A DNA stretch of 64,000 bases, taken from NCBI RefSeq assembly GCF_025717605.1, contig NZ_JAJIRQ010000009.1, positions 62,001 to 126,000 of the forward strand, given 5' to 3'. Both the position numbers and the translations under genes were made by a program. This document shows positions 10,169 to 17,659 of this stretch, in pieces. The notes below the pieces were generated by a model. The model saw only the letters and a list, made by a program, of their open reading frames with translations, was not told the origin of the DNA and did no database searches. This DNA is from Paucibacter sp. TC2R-5 (GTDB taxonomy: Bacteria; Pseudomonadota; Gammaproteobacteria; Burkholderiales; Burkholderiaceae_C). Within the stretch, counting starts at the first letter, position 1. Every line of letters starts with the position of its first letter.

Positions 10169-11418
10169 GCAACGCGGTTAGCAAAGACGCGGCCCGCCGT
10201 TTGGCCCGCGCGCAGTTGCCGGACGGTTTGCGCCCCGAGACCTTGGCCGTGCGCACGGCCTTGGCGCCCAGCCAGCATGGCGAAAACTCCGAAGCGCTGT
10301 TCTTGACCAGCGCCTATGTGCAGCCCGACGCCGAAACTTCCGCACAGCGCTTCGCCGCGTCGGAGGATTTCACCTACTCGCGCACCAGCAATCCGACCGT
10401 GCGTAGCTTGGAGATGCGTCTGGCCGCGATGGAGGGAACGGAAGCCGCCATCGCCACCTCGACCGGCATGAGCGCCATCCTATTGCTTTGCATGGGCTTG
10501 CTCAAAGCGGGCGACCATGTGATTTGCTCGCGTTCGGTGTTCGGCTCGACCATCAATTTGTTTGCCAAAGAGTTCGGCAAATTCGGCGTCGAGACCAGTT
10601 TTGTTTCGCAGACCGATTTGCAGGATTGGCAATCTGCAGTTCGTCCGAATACATGCATTTTCTTTGCCGAGACACCGACCAACCCGCTCACCGAGATTTG
10701 CGATATCCGGGCGTTGGCCGATATAGCGCATGCGTGCGGTGCCTTGCTGGTGGTGGACAACACCTATTCGACGCCAGCCTTGCAGCAACCGGCCAAGCTC
10801 GGTGCGGATCTGATCATGCATTCGGCGACCAAGTATATGGATGGTCAGGGCCGAGTCATGGCGGGGGCTTTGTGTGGGCCCAACCATCTGATCAAGGATA
10901 TCTTTGCGCCGGTCTTGCGCACCGTTGGCATGACGCTCGCACCGTTCAATGCCTGGGTTGTTCTCAAAGGTCTGGAGACGCTCAGCCTGCGCATGCGTGC
11001 GCAAAGCGAGCAGGCCCTGGCCGTGGCGCGTTGGCTGGAGGCCCGGCCCGAAGTGGCTCGCGTCTATTGCCCCTCGCTGCCTTCGCATCCCCAGCATGAG
11101 CTGGCGATGCGTCAGCAATCGGGGCAGGGCGGGGCGGTGTTGTCGTTTGAGCTGCGGGCGGCGACGCCCGAGGCCGCACGAGCAGCCGCTTTCCACCTCA
11201 TCGACAGCACGCGCGTGCTGAGCATCGCCACCAATCTGGGCGACACCAAGTCCATCATCACGCACCCGGCCACCACTTCGCATGGGCGCCTCAGCGAAGC
11301 TCAGCGCCAAGCCGCCGGTATCAGCCAAGGGCTGATCCGCCTGGCCGTGGGGCTTGAGCATGTGGACGACATTACCGACGATTTGCTGCGTGGACTTTCT
11401 ACCTTGACCGCCCTATGA
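10165..11418 (+). CDS. metZ: O-succinylhomoserine sulfhydrylase MetZ
   Basis: A PLP enzyme of the Cys/Met-metabolism family that forms homocysteine from O-succinylhomoserine and sulfide. It has 417 residues with the PLP lysine K223 in [12 protein letters not shown], and YSRTSNPT and VVDNTYSTP as family motifs. The purF-metZ neighbourhood is characteristic of Pseudomonas and Burkholderiales. It overlaps both neighbours by ATGA. The substrate (succinyl versus acetyl ester) is inferred from context. Confidence 0.93.
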   Translation: MSNAVSKDAARRLARAQLPDGLRPETLAVRTALAPSQHGENSEALFLTSAYVQPDAETSAQRFAASEDFTYSRTSNPTVRSLEMRLAAMEGTEAAIATSTGMSAILLLCMGLLKAGDHVICSRSVFGSTINLFAKEFGKFGVETSFVSQTDLQDWQSAVRPNTCIFFAETPTNPLTEICDIRALADIAHACGALLVVDNTYSTPALQQPAKLGADLIMHSATKYMDGQGRVMAGALCGPNHLIKDIFAPVLRTVGMTLAPFNAWVVLKGLETLSLRMRAQSEQALAVARWLEARPEVARVYCPSLPSHPQHELAMRQQSGQGGAVLSFELRAATPEAARAAAFHLIDSTRVLSIATNLGDTKSIITHPATTSHGRLSEAQRQAAGISQGLIRLAVGLEHVDDITDDLLRGLSTLTAL

Positions 11419-12818
11419 GCCTGAATCCAAACACTCCCATCCGAACGCGTATTGCGCCATCGCCCACCGGCTTCCTGCACCTGGGCACGGCCCGCACGGC
11501 CCTGTATTCCTGGGCTTTTGCGCGCCACTTTGGCGGCAAGTTTGTGCTCCGTATCGAAGACACCGACGTGGCACGCTCGACCCAGGATTCGGTCGAGCAG
11601 ATCCTTGCTTCTATGCAATGGCTGGGTCTGGACTATGACGAAGGCCCGATCTATCAAATGCAGCGCCTGGAGCGCTATAGCGCCGTGGTGGAACAGTTGA
11701 TTGCTGAGGGCAAGGCCTACCGCTGCTACTGCTCGCCGGCCGAGCTGGATGAAATGCGTGAGGCCCAACGCGCACGCGGTGAAAAAACGCATTACGACCG
11801 TCGCTGGCGGCCGGAGCCGGGCAAGGTCTTGCCTGCAGCACCCGAAGGCGTGCAAGCGGTTGTGCGTTTCAAGAATCCGCTTGAGGGCGATGTGACTTGG
11901 GATGATGTGGTCAAAGGTCCGATCACTATCAATAACCGCGAGATCGATGACCTGATCATCGTGCGCCCGGATGGCGTGCCGACCTATAACTTCTGCGTCG
12001 TGGTCGACGATTGGGACATGGCCATCAGCCATGTCTTCCGCGGCGATGAGCATGTCAACAATACGCCCTGGCAGATCAATATCTTCAACGCACTCGGTGC
12101 ACCATTGCCGCGTTTCGGTCATGTGCCGGTGATTCTGGGTGACGACGGCCAGAAGCTGTCCAAGCGTCGTGGCGCTGTCAGCGTGACTGCTTACGAAGAT
12201 GCAGGCTATTTGCCCGAGGCGATGTTGAATTACCTGTCGCGCCTGGGTTGGAGTCACGGTGATGACGAGTTGTTCTCGCGCGAGCAACTGGTGTCGTGGT
12301 TTGACGGCACGCACCTGAGCAAGAGCCCGGCGCAATGGGATCCGGCCAAGCTGGAATGGGTGAACAGCCAGTACATCAAGCAAGCCGATGACGAGCGATT
12401 GGCTGTTCTGGTAGCTGCTCAATTACTTAAGCGGGGCCTGAATGTCGACGCTGAGGCCTTGGTTCCCATGTGTGCGCTCTTCAAAGACCGCTGCGCGACC
12501 ACGGTAGCATTGGCGGACTGGCTGAGCATGTACTTCGCGCCGGTTGAGCCCAGCGCTGAAGATCTGGCGGCGCATGTCACCGAAACGGTTAAACCGGCGC
12601 TGCAAGCCTTGGCTGCTAAGTTTGCGGAGATTGACTGGAACAAGGTCGGCATTGCCGCTGCGATCAAGGAAACCGTCGCCGCGCACGGTCTGAAGATGCC
12701 GCTTTTGGCGATGCCGGTGCGGGCATTGGTGTGCGGACGGGTGCAAACCCCGAGCGTTGATGCCGTGTTGGCACTGTTTCCAAAAGAAATTGTGATCGAA
12801 CGCTTGCGCAACTCATAA
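11415..12818 (+). CDS. gltX: glutamyl-tRNA synthetase GltX
   Basis: A class I aminoacyl-tRNA synthetase of 467 residues that charges tRNA-Glu. The HIGH-type motif is [15 protein letters not shown] and the KMSKS-type motif is KLSKRRG. The start overlaps metZ by ATGA. A tRNA-Glu gene lies just downstream, so synthetase and cognate tRNA are adjacent. The 3' end of the gene contains the likely promoter of the tRNA cluster. Confidence 0.97.
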   Translation: MSLNPNTPIRTRIAPSPTGFLHLGTARTALYSWAFARHFGGKFVLRIEDTDVARSTQDSVEQILASMQWLGLDYDEGPIYQMQRLERYSAVVEQLIAEGKAYRCYCSPAELDEMREAQRARGEKTHYDRRWRPEPGKVLPAAPEGVQAVVRFKNPLEGDVTWDDVVKGPITINNREIDDLIIVRPDGVPTYNFCVVVDDWDMAISHVFRGDEHVNNTPWQINIFNALGAPLPRFGHVPVILGDDGQKLSKRRGAVSVTAYEDAGYLPEAMLNYLSRLGWSHGDDELFSREQLVSWFDGTHLSKSPAQWDPAKLEWVNSQYIKQADDERLAVLVAAQLLKRGLNVDAEALVPMCALFKDRCATTVALADWLSMYFAPVEPSAEDLAAHVTETVKPALQALAAKFAEIDWNKVGIAAAIKETVAAHGLKMPLLAMPVRALVCGRVQTPSVDAVLALFPKEIVIERLRNS

Positions 12819-12833
12819 AATTCGTACTACAAT
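12804..12833 (+). promoter_or_regulatory. candidate sigma-70 promoter of the tRNA cluster
   Basis: TTGCGC (12804-12809) and TACAAT (12828-12833) are separated by 18 bases, overlapping the gltX stop, about 65 bases before the first tRNA. A GCTTGAACAGCGCGA stretch downstream recurs before the second and third tRNA-Ala genes. There the best -10-like hexamer is AATAAT at 13391-13396 (and its copy 523 bp on), a weaker assignment. Confidence 0.5.
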
Positions 12834-12897
12834 CTACGTCTTGCTTGAACAGCGCGAAACGACAAGGCCTTGAAATTCAAGGTTTTGGAAGTTTTAA

Positions 12898-12970
<73 letters not shown>

Positions 12971-12973
<3 letters not shown>

Positions 12974-13005
12974 AATATTATCGGTATAATGTTGATACTA
13001 TTTGG
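12971..13005 (+). other. trailer hairpin pairing the CCA end of tRNA-Ala copy 1
   Basis: CCAAATA, starting at the CCA of the tRNA, pairs with TATTTGG (12999-13005). In copies 2 and 3 the same place has a different but also self-complementary sequence (CCATTTGC / GTGAATGG, 13500-13521 and +523). The pairing, not the sequence, is kept. Confidence 0.5.
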
Positions 13006-13037
13006 ATGGCGCGCAGTTCAGGAAGTTAGAAGGTTTA

Positions 13038-13113
13038 GTCCCCTTCGTCTAGAGGCCTAGGACACCACCCTTTCACGGTGACTACAGGGGTTCGAATCCC
13101 CTAGGGGACGCCA
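13038..13113 (+). tRNA. tRNA-Glu(TTC), copy 1
   Basis: A 76-nt cloverleaf, acceptor GTCCCCT / AGGGGAC, discriminator G, CCA encoded. Anticodon loop CTTTCAC gives TTC. It is nearly identical to the E. coli tRNA-Glu sequence. Confidence 0.97.
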
Positions 13114-13129
13114 AGTTTTACAAAGCTTG

Positions 13130-13159
13130 GTAGTTGTTTGAAAATTTCGAAACAACTAC
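13130..13159 (+). other. spacer hairpin between tRNA-Glu and tRNA-Asp, copy 1
   Basis: A perfect 10-bp inverted repeat (GTAGTTGTTT / AAACAACTAC) with a 10-nt loop. It is duplicated at 13653-13682. The third spacer has a different 9-bp hairpin at the same place (14176-14198). It may be a processing signal in the tRNA precursor. Confidence 0.5.
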
Positions 13160-13197
13160 AAATTTGTTAAGTATATATGTGATACACTTATATGCAT

Positions 13198-13274
13198 GGA
13201 GTGGTAGTTCAGTTGGTTAGAATACCGGCCTGTCACGCCGGGGGTCGCGGGTTCGAGTCCCGTCCACTCCGCCA
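13198..13274 (+). tRNA. tRNA-Asp(GTC), copy 1
   Basis: A 77-nt cloverleaf, acceptor GGAGTGG / CCACTCC, discriminator G, CCA encoded. Anticodon loop CTGTCAC gives GTC. Confidence 0.97.
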
Positions 13275-13342
13275 AAATTGTGACGTTCAGCAAGATGCTG
13301 AATTGGTTTGAAGCAGCGAAGTATTTGCTGTTAGGTATCGCT

Positions 13343-13374
13343 AAAAGCGGCCAAGAAATTGGCCGCTTGTTTTT
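13343..13374 (+). terminator. intrinsic terminator after tRNA set 1
   Basis: A perfect 10-bp stem (AAGCGGCCAA / TTGGCCGCTT), GAAA tetraloop, then GTTTTT. Each tRNA set therefore ends its own transcript. Confidence 0.85.
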
Positions 13375-13426
13375 GAGTAGTGCAGTATTGAATAATCAAG
13401 CTTGAACAGCGCGATGCCCGGAATTT

Positions 13427-13502
<76 letters not shown>

Positions 13503-13560
13503 TTTGCTTTCGGGTGAATGGCAGGCGCGCAGTTCAAGGTGATTGAAATTTGAAGGTTTA

Positions 13561-13636
13561 GTCCCCTTCGTCTAGAGGCCTAGGACACCACCCTTTCACG
13601 GTGACTACAGGGGTTCGAATCCCCTAGGGGACGCCA
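13561..13636 (+). tRNA. tRNA-Glu(TTC), copy 2
   Basis: Identical to copy 1, exactly 523 bp downstream of it. Confidence 0.97.
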
Positions 13637-13652
13637 AGTTTTACAAAGCTTG

Positions 13653-13682
13653 GTAGTTGTTTGAAAATTTCGAAACAACTAC
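13653..13682 (+). other. spacer hairpin between tRNA-Glu and tRNA-Asp, copy 2
   Basis: Exact copy of the 10-bp inverted repeat at 13130-13159. Confidence 0.5.
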
Positions 13683-13720
13683 AAATTTGTTAAGTATATA
13701 TGTGATACACTTATATGCAT

Positions 13721-13797
13721 GGAGTGGTAGTTCAGTTGGTTAGAATACCGGCCTGTCACGCCGGGGGTCGCGGGTTCGAGTCCCGTCCACTCCGCCA
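13721..13797 (+). tRNA. tRNA-Asp(GTC), copy 2
   Basis: Identical to copy 1, exactly 523 bp downstream of it. Confidence 0.97.
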
Positions 13798-13865
13798 AAA
13801 TTGTGACGTTCAGCAAGATGCTGAATTGGTTTGAAGCAGCGAAGTATTTGCTGTTAGGTATCGCT

Positions 13866-13897
13866 AAAAGCGGCCAAGAAATTGGCCGCTTGTTTTT
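13866..13897 (+). terminator. intrinsic terminator after tRNA set 2
   Basis: Exact copy of the terminator at 13343-13374 within the 523-bp repeat. Confidence 0.85.
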
Positions 13898-13949
13898 GAG
13901 TAGTGCAGTATTGAATAATCAAGCTTGAACAGCGCGATGCCCGGAATTT

Positions 13950-14025
<76 letters not shown>

Positions 14026-14083
14026 TTTGCTTTCGGGTGAATGGCAGGCGCGCAGTTCAAGGTGATTGAAATTTGAAGGTTTA

Positions 14084-14159
14084 GTCCCCTTCGTCTAGAG
14101 GCCTAGGACACCACCCTTTCACGGTGACTACAGGGGTTCGAATCCCCTAGGGGACGCCA
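14084..14159 (+). tRNA. tRNA-Glu(TTC), copy 3
   Basis: Identical to copies 1 and 2. The exact repeat ends five bases after its CCA. Confidence 0.97.
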
Positions 14160-14175
14160 AGTTTGACAATGCTTG

Positions 14176-14198
14176 GTATTCGTCGCAGAGATGAATAC
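14176..14198 (+). other. spacer hairpin between tRNA-Glu and tRNA-Asp, copy 3 (diverged)
   Basis: GTATTCGTC pairs with GATGAATAC (one G-U pair) around a GCAGA loop. The primary sequence differs from the other two spacers but a stem of similar length sits in the same place, which suggests selection on structure. Confidence 0.45.
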
Positions 14199-14236
14199 AA
14201 ATTTTGTTCGATGCGCTGAAGCAATTCAATGCATTT

Positions 14237-14313
14237 GGAGTGGTAGTTCAGTTGGTTAGAATACCGGCCTGTCACGCCGGGGGTCGCGGGTTCGAGTCCC
14301 GTCCACTCCGCCA
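14237..14313 (+). tRNA. tRNA-Asp(GTC), copy 3
   Basis: Same mature sequence as copies 1 and 2, but outside the exact repeat, with a different leader. Confidence 0.97.
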
Positions 14314-14319
14314 ATATTG

Positions 14320-14358
14320 AAAGCCCCGGAAACAGTTGTTTCCGGGGCTTTTTCTTTT
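14320..14358 (+). terminator. strong intrinsic terminator ending the tRNA cluster
   Basis: A 15-bp perfect stem (AAAGCCCCGGAAACA / TGTTTCCGGGGCTTT) with a 2-nt centre is followed by T-rich CTTTT. It differs in sequence from the two internal terminators. Confidence 0.9.
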
Positions 14359-14413
14359 ACTGGTACAGCTTAGGCATCTTCTAGCCAGTGCTGCAACATT
14401 TTGGATGTACAGC

Positions 14414-14447
14414 AAGATATCTCAGTCAATAAGATATCTCAGGCAAT
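14414..14447. repeat. 17-bp direct tandem repeat in the tRNA-lexA gap
   Basis: Two adjacent 17-bp units (AAGATATCTCAGTCAAT, then the same with one T-to-G change). A looser relative (AAATATCTGATTTC) lies near 14498, at the lexA stop. No gene is seen in 14359-14491. Confidence 0.6.
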
Positions 14448-14491
14448 AGAAGCCGATTTTGTCTGCAAGTCAAACTCAGCTTCACAATAGT

Positions 14492-15223
14492 TCAGAGAAA
14501 TATCTGATTTCTTATCAATCCCACCGCCAAGCCTTCAAGCGAGAAACTTTCGTCGCCGGACTTGATGAGAATGGGTGAGAACTCAGGGTTCTCTGGCAAG
14601 AGCTCAATACCGCTGCGGCTGCGTTTAAAGCGTTTCACCGTGACTTCGTCGCCAATACGGGCTACCACGATTTGGCCATTGCTGGCTTCACTGATCTTCT
14701 GGACGGCCAGCAAGTCGCCGTCCATGATGCCAATGTCTTTCATGCTCATGCCCCGCACCTTGAGCAAGAAATCCGGTTGACGGGCGAACATATTTGCTTC
14801 AACGGTATAACTTTGTTCAATATGTTCTTGTGCCAGGATGGGCTGGCCTGCCGCTACCCTTCCTACCAGCGGCAAGGTGAGCTGCGCCAAGCTCGCCAAA
14901 GGCAGGCTGAATTGAGTGCCAAACGATCGCTGTTTTGACTCTGATTCGGGGGCTTTGCGGCCGTCTCTCGCATCCCGGGCCTCGTTCAAGGCGCGCAATG
15001 TGTCAGACTTCAGCCTGATGCCTCTCGATGTGCCGCCGACCAATTCGATCACGCCTTTGCGGGCAAGGGCTTGCAGATGTTCTTCGGCGGCATTGGCGGA
15101 ACGAAATCCTAACTCTCGTGCAATTTCGGCTCGGGTTGGCGGCGCACCGGTGCTTTCAATGGCGCTGCGTACCAAGTCGAGGATTTGCTGCTGGCGGGCG
15201 GTGAGTTTGGGGCTGACATCCAT
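14492..15223 (-). CDS. lexA: LexA SOS repressor / autoprotease
   Basis: LexA represses SOS genes and cleaves itself on RecA filaments. The N-terminal winged helix starts [21 protein letters not shown]. The Ala-Gly cleavage site is A125-G126 in GRVAAGQP, and the catalytic dyad is S160 (RGMSMKD) and K197 (EVTVKRF) with the canonical spacing of 37. At 243 residues it is about 40 longer than E. coli LexA. The excess is in the linker (about 73-112, rich in Arg/Asp/Glu/Ser). An AAAGAGGA ribosome-binding site precedes the ATG. Two LexA boxes upstream indicate autoregulation. Confidence 0.97.
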   Translation of the reverse strand: MDVSPKLTARQQQILDLVRSAIESTGAPPTRAEIARELGFRSANAAEEHLQALARKGVIELVGGTSRGIRLKSDTLRALNEARDARDGRKAPESESKQRSFGTQFSLPLASLAQLTLPLVGRVAAGQPILAQEHIEQSYTVEANMFARQPDFLLKVRGMSMKDIGIMDGDLLAVQKISEASNGQIVVARIGDEVTVKRFKRSRSGIELLPENPEFSPILIKSGDESFSLEGLAVGLIRNQIFL

Positions 15224-15246
15224 GGAAGTCCTCTTTTATTGCTGGC

Positions 15247-15262
15247 CTGAATATATATCCAG
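15247..15262. promoter_or_regulatory. LexA box 1 (lexA / asparaginase divergent region)
   Basis: CTGAATATATATCCAG fits CTG-N10-CAG and differs from the ideal CTGTATATATATACAG palindrome at two positions. It overlaps the expected lexA promoter. Confidence 0.85.
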
Positions 15263-15265
15263 TAA

Positions 15266-15281
15266 CTGTATTTTCATCCAG
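15266..15281. promoter_or_regulatory. LexA box 2 (lexA / asparaginase divergent region)
   Basis: CTGTATTTTCATCCAG fits CTG-N10-CAG and starts 19 bp after box 1, on roughly the same helix face. It ends 12 bp before the asparaginase start. Confidence 0.75.
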
Positions 15282-15292
15282 GTTGACGAAAA

Positions 15293-16270
15293 TTGCAAAA
15301 CACAAATGAACTGATCAGTGGTTTGTCCCAAACAAACCGAGCGGATTTAGTGGTGATATTGGGCACCGGCGGCACGATTGCCGGTACAGCGCAAGATGCA
15401 GCCGACAACGTCGGCTATCAGGCGGCGCAGTTGGGCGTTGCTGAATTGGTGCAGGCTATTCCGCCTTTGGGGCGACGGCAGTTAGAAACCGAGCAAGTTG
15501 CCCAACTTGACAGCAAGGACATGGATTTTGCGACATGGCAAAAGCTTGCTGTACGCGTGGCAGCGCATCTGGCCAGGCCCGAAGTTGCAGGCATCGTCAT
15601 TACCCACGGTACCGACACCTTGGAGGAAACCGCTTACTTTTTGCATCGCGTATTGGCACCTAGCAAGCCCTTGGTGCTGACCGCTGCGATGCGGCCTGCG
15701 ACAGCGCTGCAAACCGACGGTCCGCAGAATTTGCTGGATGCCGTCAATGTCGCACTTGACCCTCAAGCGCATGGCGTGCTGGTCGTTTTTGCGGGTGCAG
15801 TGCATTCGGCCGCTCAAGTGCGCAAGATTCACAGCTACCGGGTGGATGCTTTCGCTTCGGTTGATGGTGCGAGGTTGGCCGTTGTGGAAGAGGGTGCGGT
15901 TCGATGGCTGGGCGCGCTTGAAGGCGGGCAGCCGCCGTTTGGGCTGAGCATTGTCAGCGCCGCCGCAGCAAATTGGCCGCGCGTGGAAATCTTGCTGAAC
16001 TACGCAGGCGCTGACGGTGCGGTGGTCGATGCGCTGGTTAATTCCGGCGTGAATGGGTTGGTGGTAGCAGGCACCGGCAATGGGAGCTTGTCGCTGAAAT
16101 TGGACGCCTCCTTGCGCTCAGCCCAAGCACGGGGGGTGGCTGTGCTGCGCAGCACGCGCTGTGATGCCGGCCCGGTGACCGAGTCCGCAGACGCCTTGCC
16201 CAGCGCCGGTGCGCTCAGCCCGGTCAAGGCCCGGGTCGAGTTGCTGCTCAGGCTGATGGCGGCCGGCTGA
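15293..16270 (+). CDS. L-asparaginase family amidohydrolase
   Basis: A 325-residue asparaginase-fold enzyme that hydrolyses asparagine to aspartate and ammonia. The two catalytic threonine motifs are ILGTGGTIAG (about 22-31) and ITHGTDTLEET (about 103-113). No signal peptide is seen, so it is probably cytoplasmic. The first usable start is TTG at 15293, with a stop three codons upstream and no in-frame ATG before the catalytic motif. No clear Shine-Dalgarno is visible, so the start is uncertain. It diverges from lexA across two LexA boxes, so SOS control is possible but unproven. Confidence 0.88.
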   Translation: MQNTNELISGLSQTNRADLVVILGTGGTIAGTAQDAADNVGYQAAQLGVAELVQAIPPLGRRQLETEQVAQLDSKDMDFATWQKLAVRVAAHLARPEVAGIVITHGTDTLEETAYFLHRVLAPSKPLVLTAAMRPATALQTDGPQNLLDAVNVALDPQAHGVLVVFAGAVHSAAQVRKIHSYRVDAFASVDGARLAVVEEGAVRWLGALEGGQPPFGLSIVSAAAANWPRVEILLNYAGADGAVVDALVNSGVNGLVVAGTGNGSLSLKLDASLRSAQARGVAVLRSTRCDAGPVTESADALPSAGALSPVKARVELLLRLMAAG

Positions 16271-16287
16271 CTGGCCGCCATCGAGTC

Positions 16288-16713
16288 TTAGACCACGGTC
16301 AAGGTCACGTCGATATTGCCGCGCGTGGCGTTGGAGTAGGGGCAGACTTGGTGGGCAGCTTGGACCAACTGTTCGGCTGCTTCACGCTCCATGCCGGGCA
16401 GGCTGATATGCAAGGCCACCTGGATGCTGAAGCCGGTTGGAATTGGGCCAATGCCCACATCGGCGGTGATGGAAAGATCCGCCGGCAGAGCTGTCTTCGT
16501 CTTGCCCGCTACGGCCTTCATCGCGCCAATGAAACAGGCCGAATAGCCTGCCGCAAACAACTGCTCCGGATTGGTGCCAGGGCCACCTGCGCCGCCCAGT
16601 TCTTTGGGGGTCGACAAGGTGACGCTGAGCGCGCCGTCCGGGGTTGCCGAAGTGCCTTCGCGGCCACCGGTGGAAGTAGCGTGGGCGGTGTAGAGAACTT
16701 TTTCGAGTGCCAT
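16288..16713 (-). CDS. ohr: organic hydroperoxide resistance protein Ohr
   Basis: Ohr is a thiol peroxidase that reduces organic hydroperoxides using lipoyl cofactors. The two catalytic cysteines are C60 ([12 protein letters not shown]) and C124 ([14 protein letters not shown]), with TSTGGREG near the N-terminus. I chose the ATG giving [17 protein letters not shown] (141 residues) over an upstream TTG. It lies 17 bp after ohrR on the same strand, so the two are cotranscribed. It converges with the asparaginase gene. Confidence 0.95.
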   Translation of the reverse strand: MALEKVLYTAHATSTGGREGTSATPDGALSVTLSTPKELGGAGGPGTNPEQLFAAGYSACFIGAMKAVAGKTKTALPADLSITADVGIGPIPTGFSIQVALHISLPGMEREAAEQLVQAAHQVCPYSNATRGNIDVTLTVV

Positions 16714-16730
16714 TTTGCTGAAGTCTTTCT

Positions 16731-17225
16731 TCAAGGGTTGATGGAAGGAACGGGGGAGTTATTGAGCTGCTGGCGCAGCTGATGCAGACGCTGCGTCAGT
16801 GCCTGGAGTTCTTCAAGCGTGCAGGCGGTCGCGCAGGCCATTTGTGGCGGAATCTGGCGGGCTCGCACGCGTAGCGCGTACCCCGCTTCGCTGAGGAAAA
16901 TATCGACCCGGCGCTCATCGTCAAGAGCGCGCCGTCGATTGATCAAGCCATTGTTTTCGAGGCGTTTGAGCAAGGGCGTCAAGGTGCCGGAATCGAGCGA
17001 CAGGCGTTGCCCAAGGTTTGAAACGCTGACGCCGTCCGTCTCCCAGAGCCGCAGCATCACCAGGTACTGCGGATAGGTCAGCCCAAGCGCCGCAAGCAAG
17101 GGTTTGTATTGCTTGGTCATGGCCAAAGAACTGGCATAAAGCGCAAAGCAGAGTTGCCGGTCCAGGTGCAGCCATTCGTCGGCACTGGACCTCGCTACTG
17201 CTGAAATGGCTTTTCGACTAGGCAT
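16731..17225 (-). CDS. ohrR: OhrR, MarR-family peroxide-sensing repressor
   Basis: A 164-residue MarR-type winged-helix regulator. [15 protein letters not shown] carries the sensing cysteine (C26), equivalent to the reactive Cys of Xanthomonas and Bacillus Ohr[15 protein letters not shown] and [16 protein letters not shown] are the DNA-binding part. The ATG at 17225 gives the standard N-terminus; the frame is open a little further to a TTG. It is transcribed ahead of ohr and faces a perfect palindrome that is probably its operator. Confidence 0.93.
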   Translation of the reverse strand: MPSRKAISAVARSSADEWLHLDRQLCFALYASSLAMTKQYKPLLAALGLTYPQYLVMLRLWETDGVSVSNLGQRLSLDSGTLTPLLKRLENNGLINRRRALDDERRVDIFLSEAGYALRVRARQIPPQMACATACTLEELQALTQRLHQLRQQLNNSPVPSINP

Positions 17226-17240
17226 GGGATGTAATGTAGG

Positions 17241-17257
17241 GTGCAATTCAATTGCAC
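17241..17257. promoter_or_regulatory. probable OhrR operator
   Basis: GTGCAATTCAATTGCAC is a perfect 17-bp palindrome (8-bp arms, one central base) 16 bp upstream of ohrR and 38 bp upstream of the divergent DUF1304 gene. AT-rich AATT palindromes of this kind are typical OhrR sites. Confidence 0.75.
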
Positions 17258-17295
17258 ACAATCTAAGTGGTTATTTGCAAACGGAGAGAGTTTCG

Positions 17296-17658
17296 ATGAT
17301 GACGCTGATCGCAAACGCTTTGCTGGCCCTGGTGGCTGCCCTGCACATCTATTTCTTGGTGCTGGAGATGTTTCTGTGGACCAAGCCGCTGGGGCTGAAG
17401 ACCTTCAGGCTGACACCCGAATTTGCCCAGGCCAGCAAGGCGCTGGCCGCCAATCAGGGGCTGTACAACGGCTTCCTCGCCGCAGGCCTGCTCTGGGGTT
17501 TGAGCTTGGGTGCTGCCGGCCATGCGGTGCAGTTGTTCTTCTTGGGTTGTGTGGTGGTGGCGGGCCTGTTTGGCGCCGCCACCGTTAGCCGCAAGATTGC
17601 TTTCATCCAGGCGCTGCCGGCCGCTTTGGGAGTGGCGGCCGTGCTGCTGAGCACCTGA
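17296..17658 (+). CDS. DUF1304 family membrane protein
   Basis: A 120-residue protein with about four hydrophobic helices, starting MMTLIANALLALVAALHIYFLVLEMFLW. The motif HIYFLVLEMFLW followed by NQGLYNGFLAAGLLWG is typical of the DUF1304 family, whose function is unknown. The ATG at 17296 has a GGAGAG ribosome-binding site; the longer upstream frame runs through the OhrR operator and is unlikely to be translated. Its divergent sharing of that operator suggests it belongs to the peroxide-response regulon. Confidence 0.85.
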   Translation: MMTLIANALLALVAALHIYFLVLEMFLWTKPLGLKTFRLTPEFAQASKALAANQGLYNGFLAAGLLWGLSLGAAGHAVQLFFLGCVVVAGLFGAATVSRKIAFIQALPAALGVAAVLLST

Positions 17659-17659
17659 C

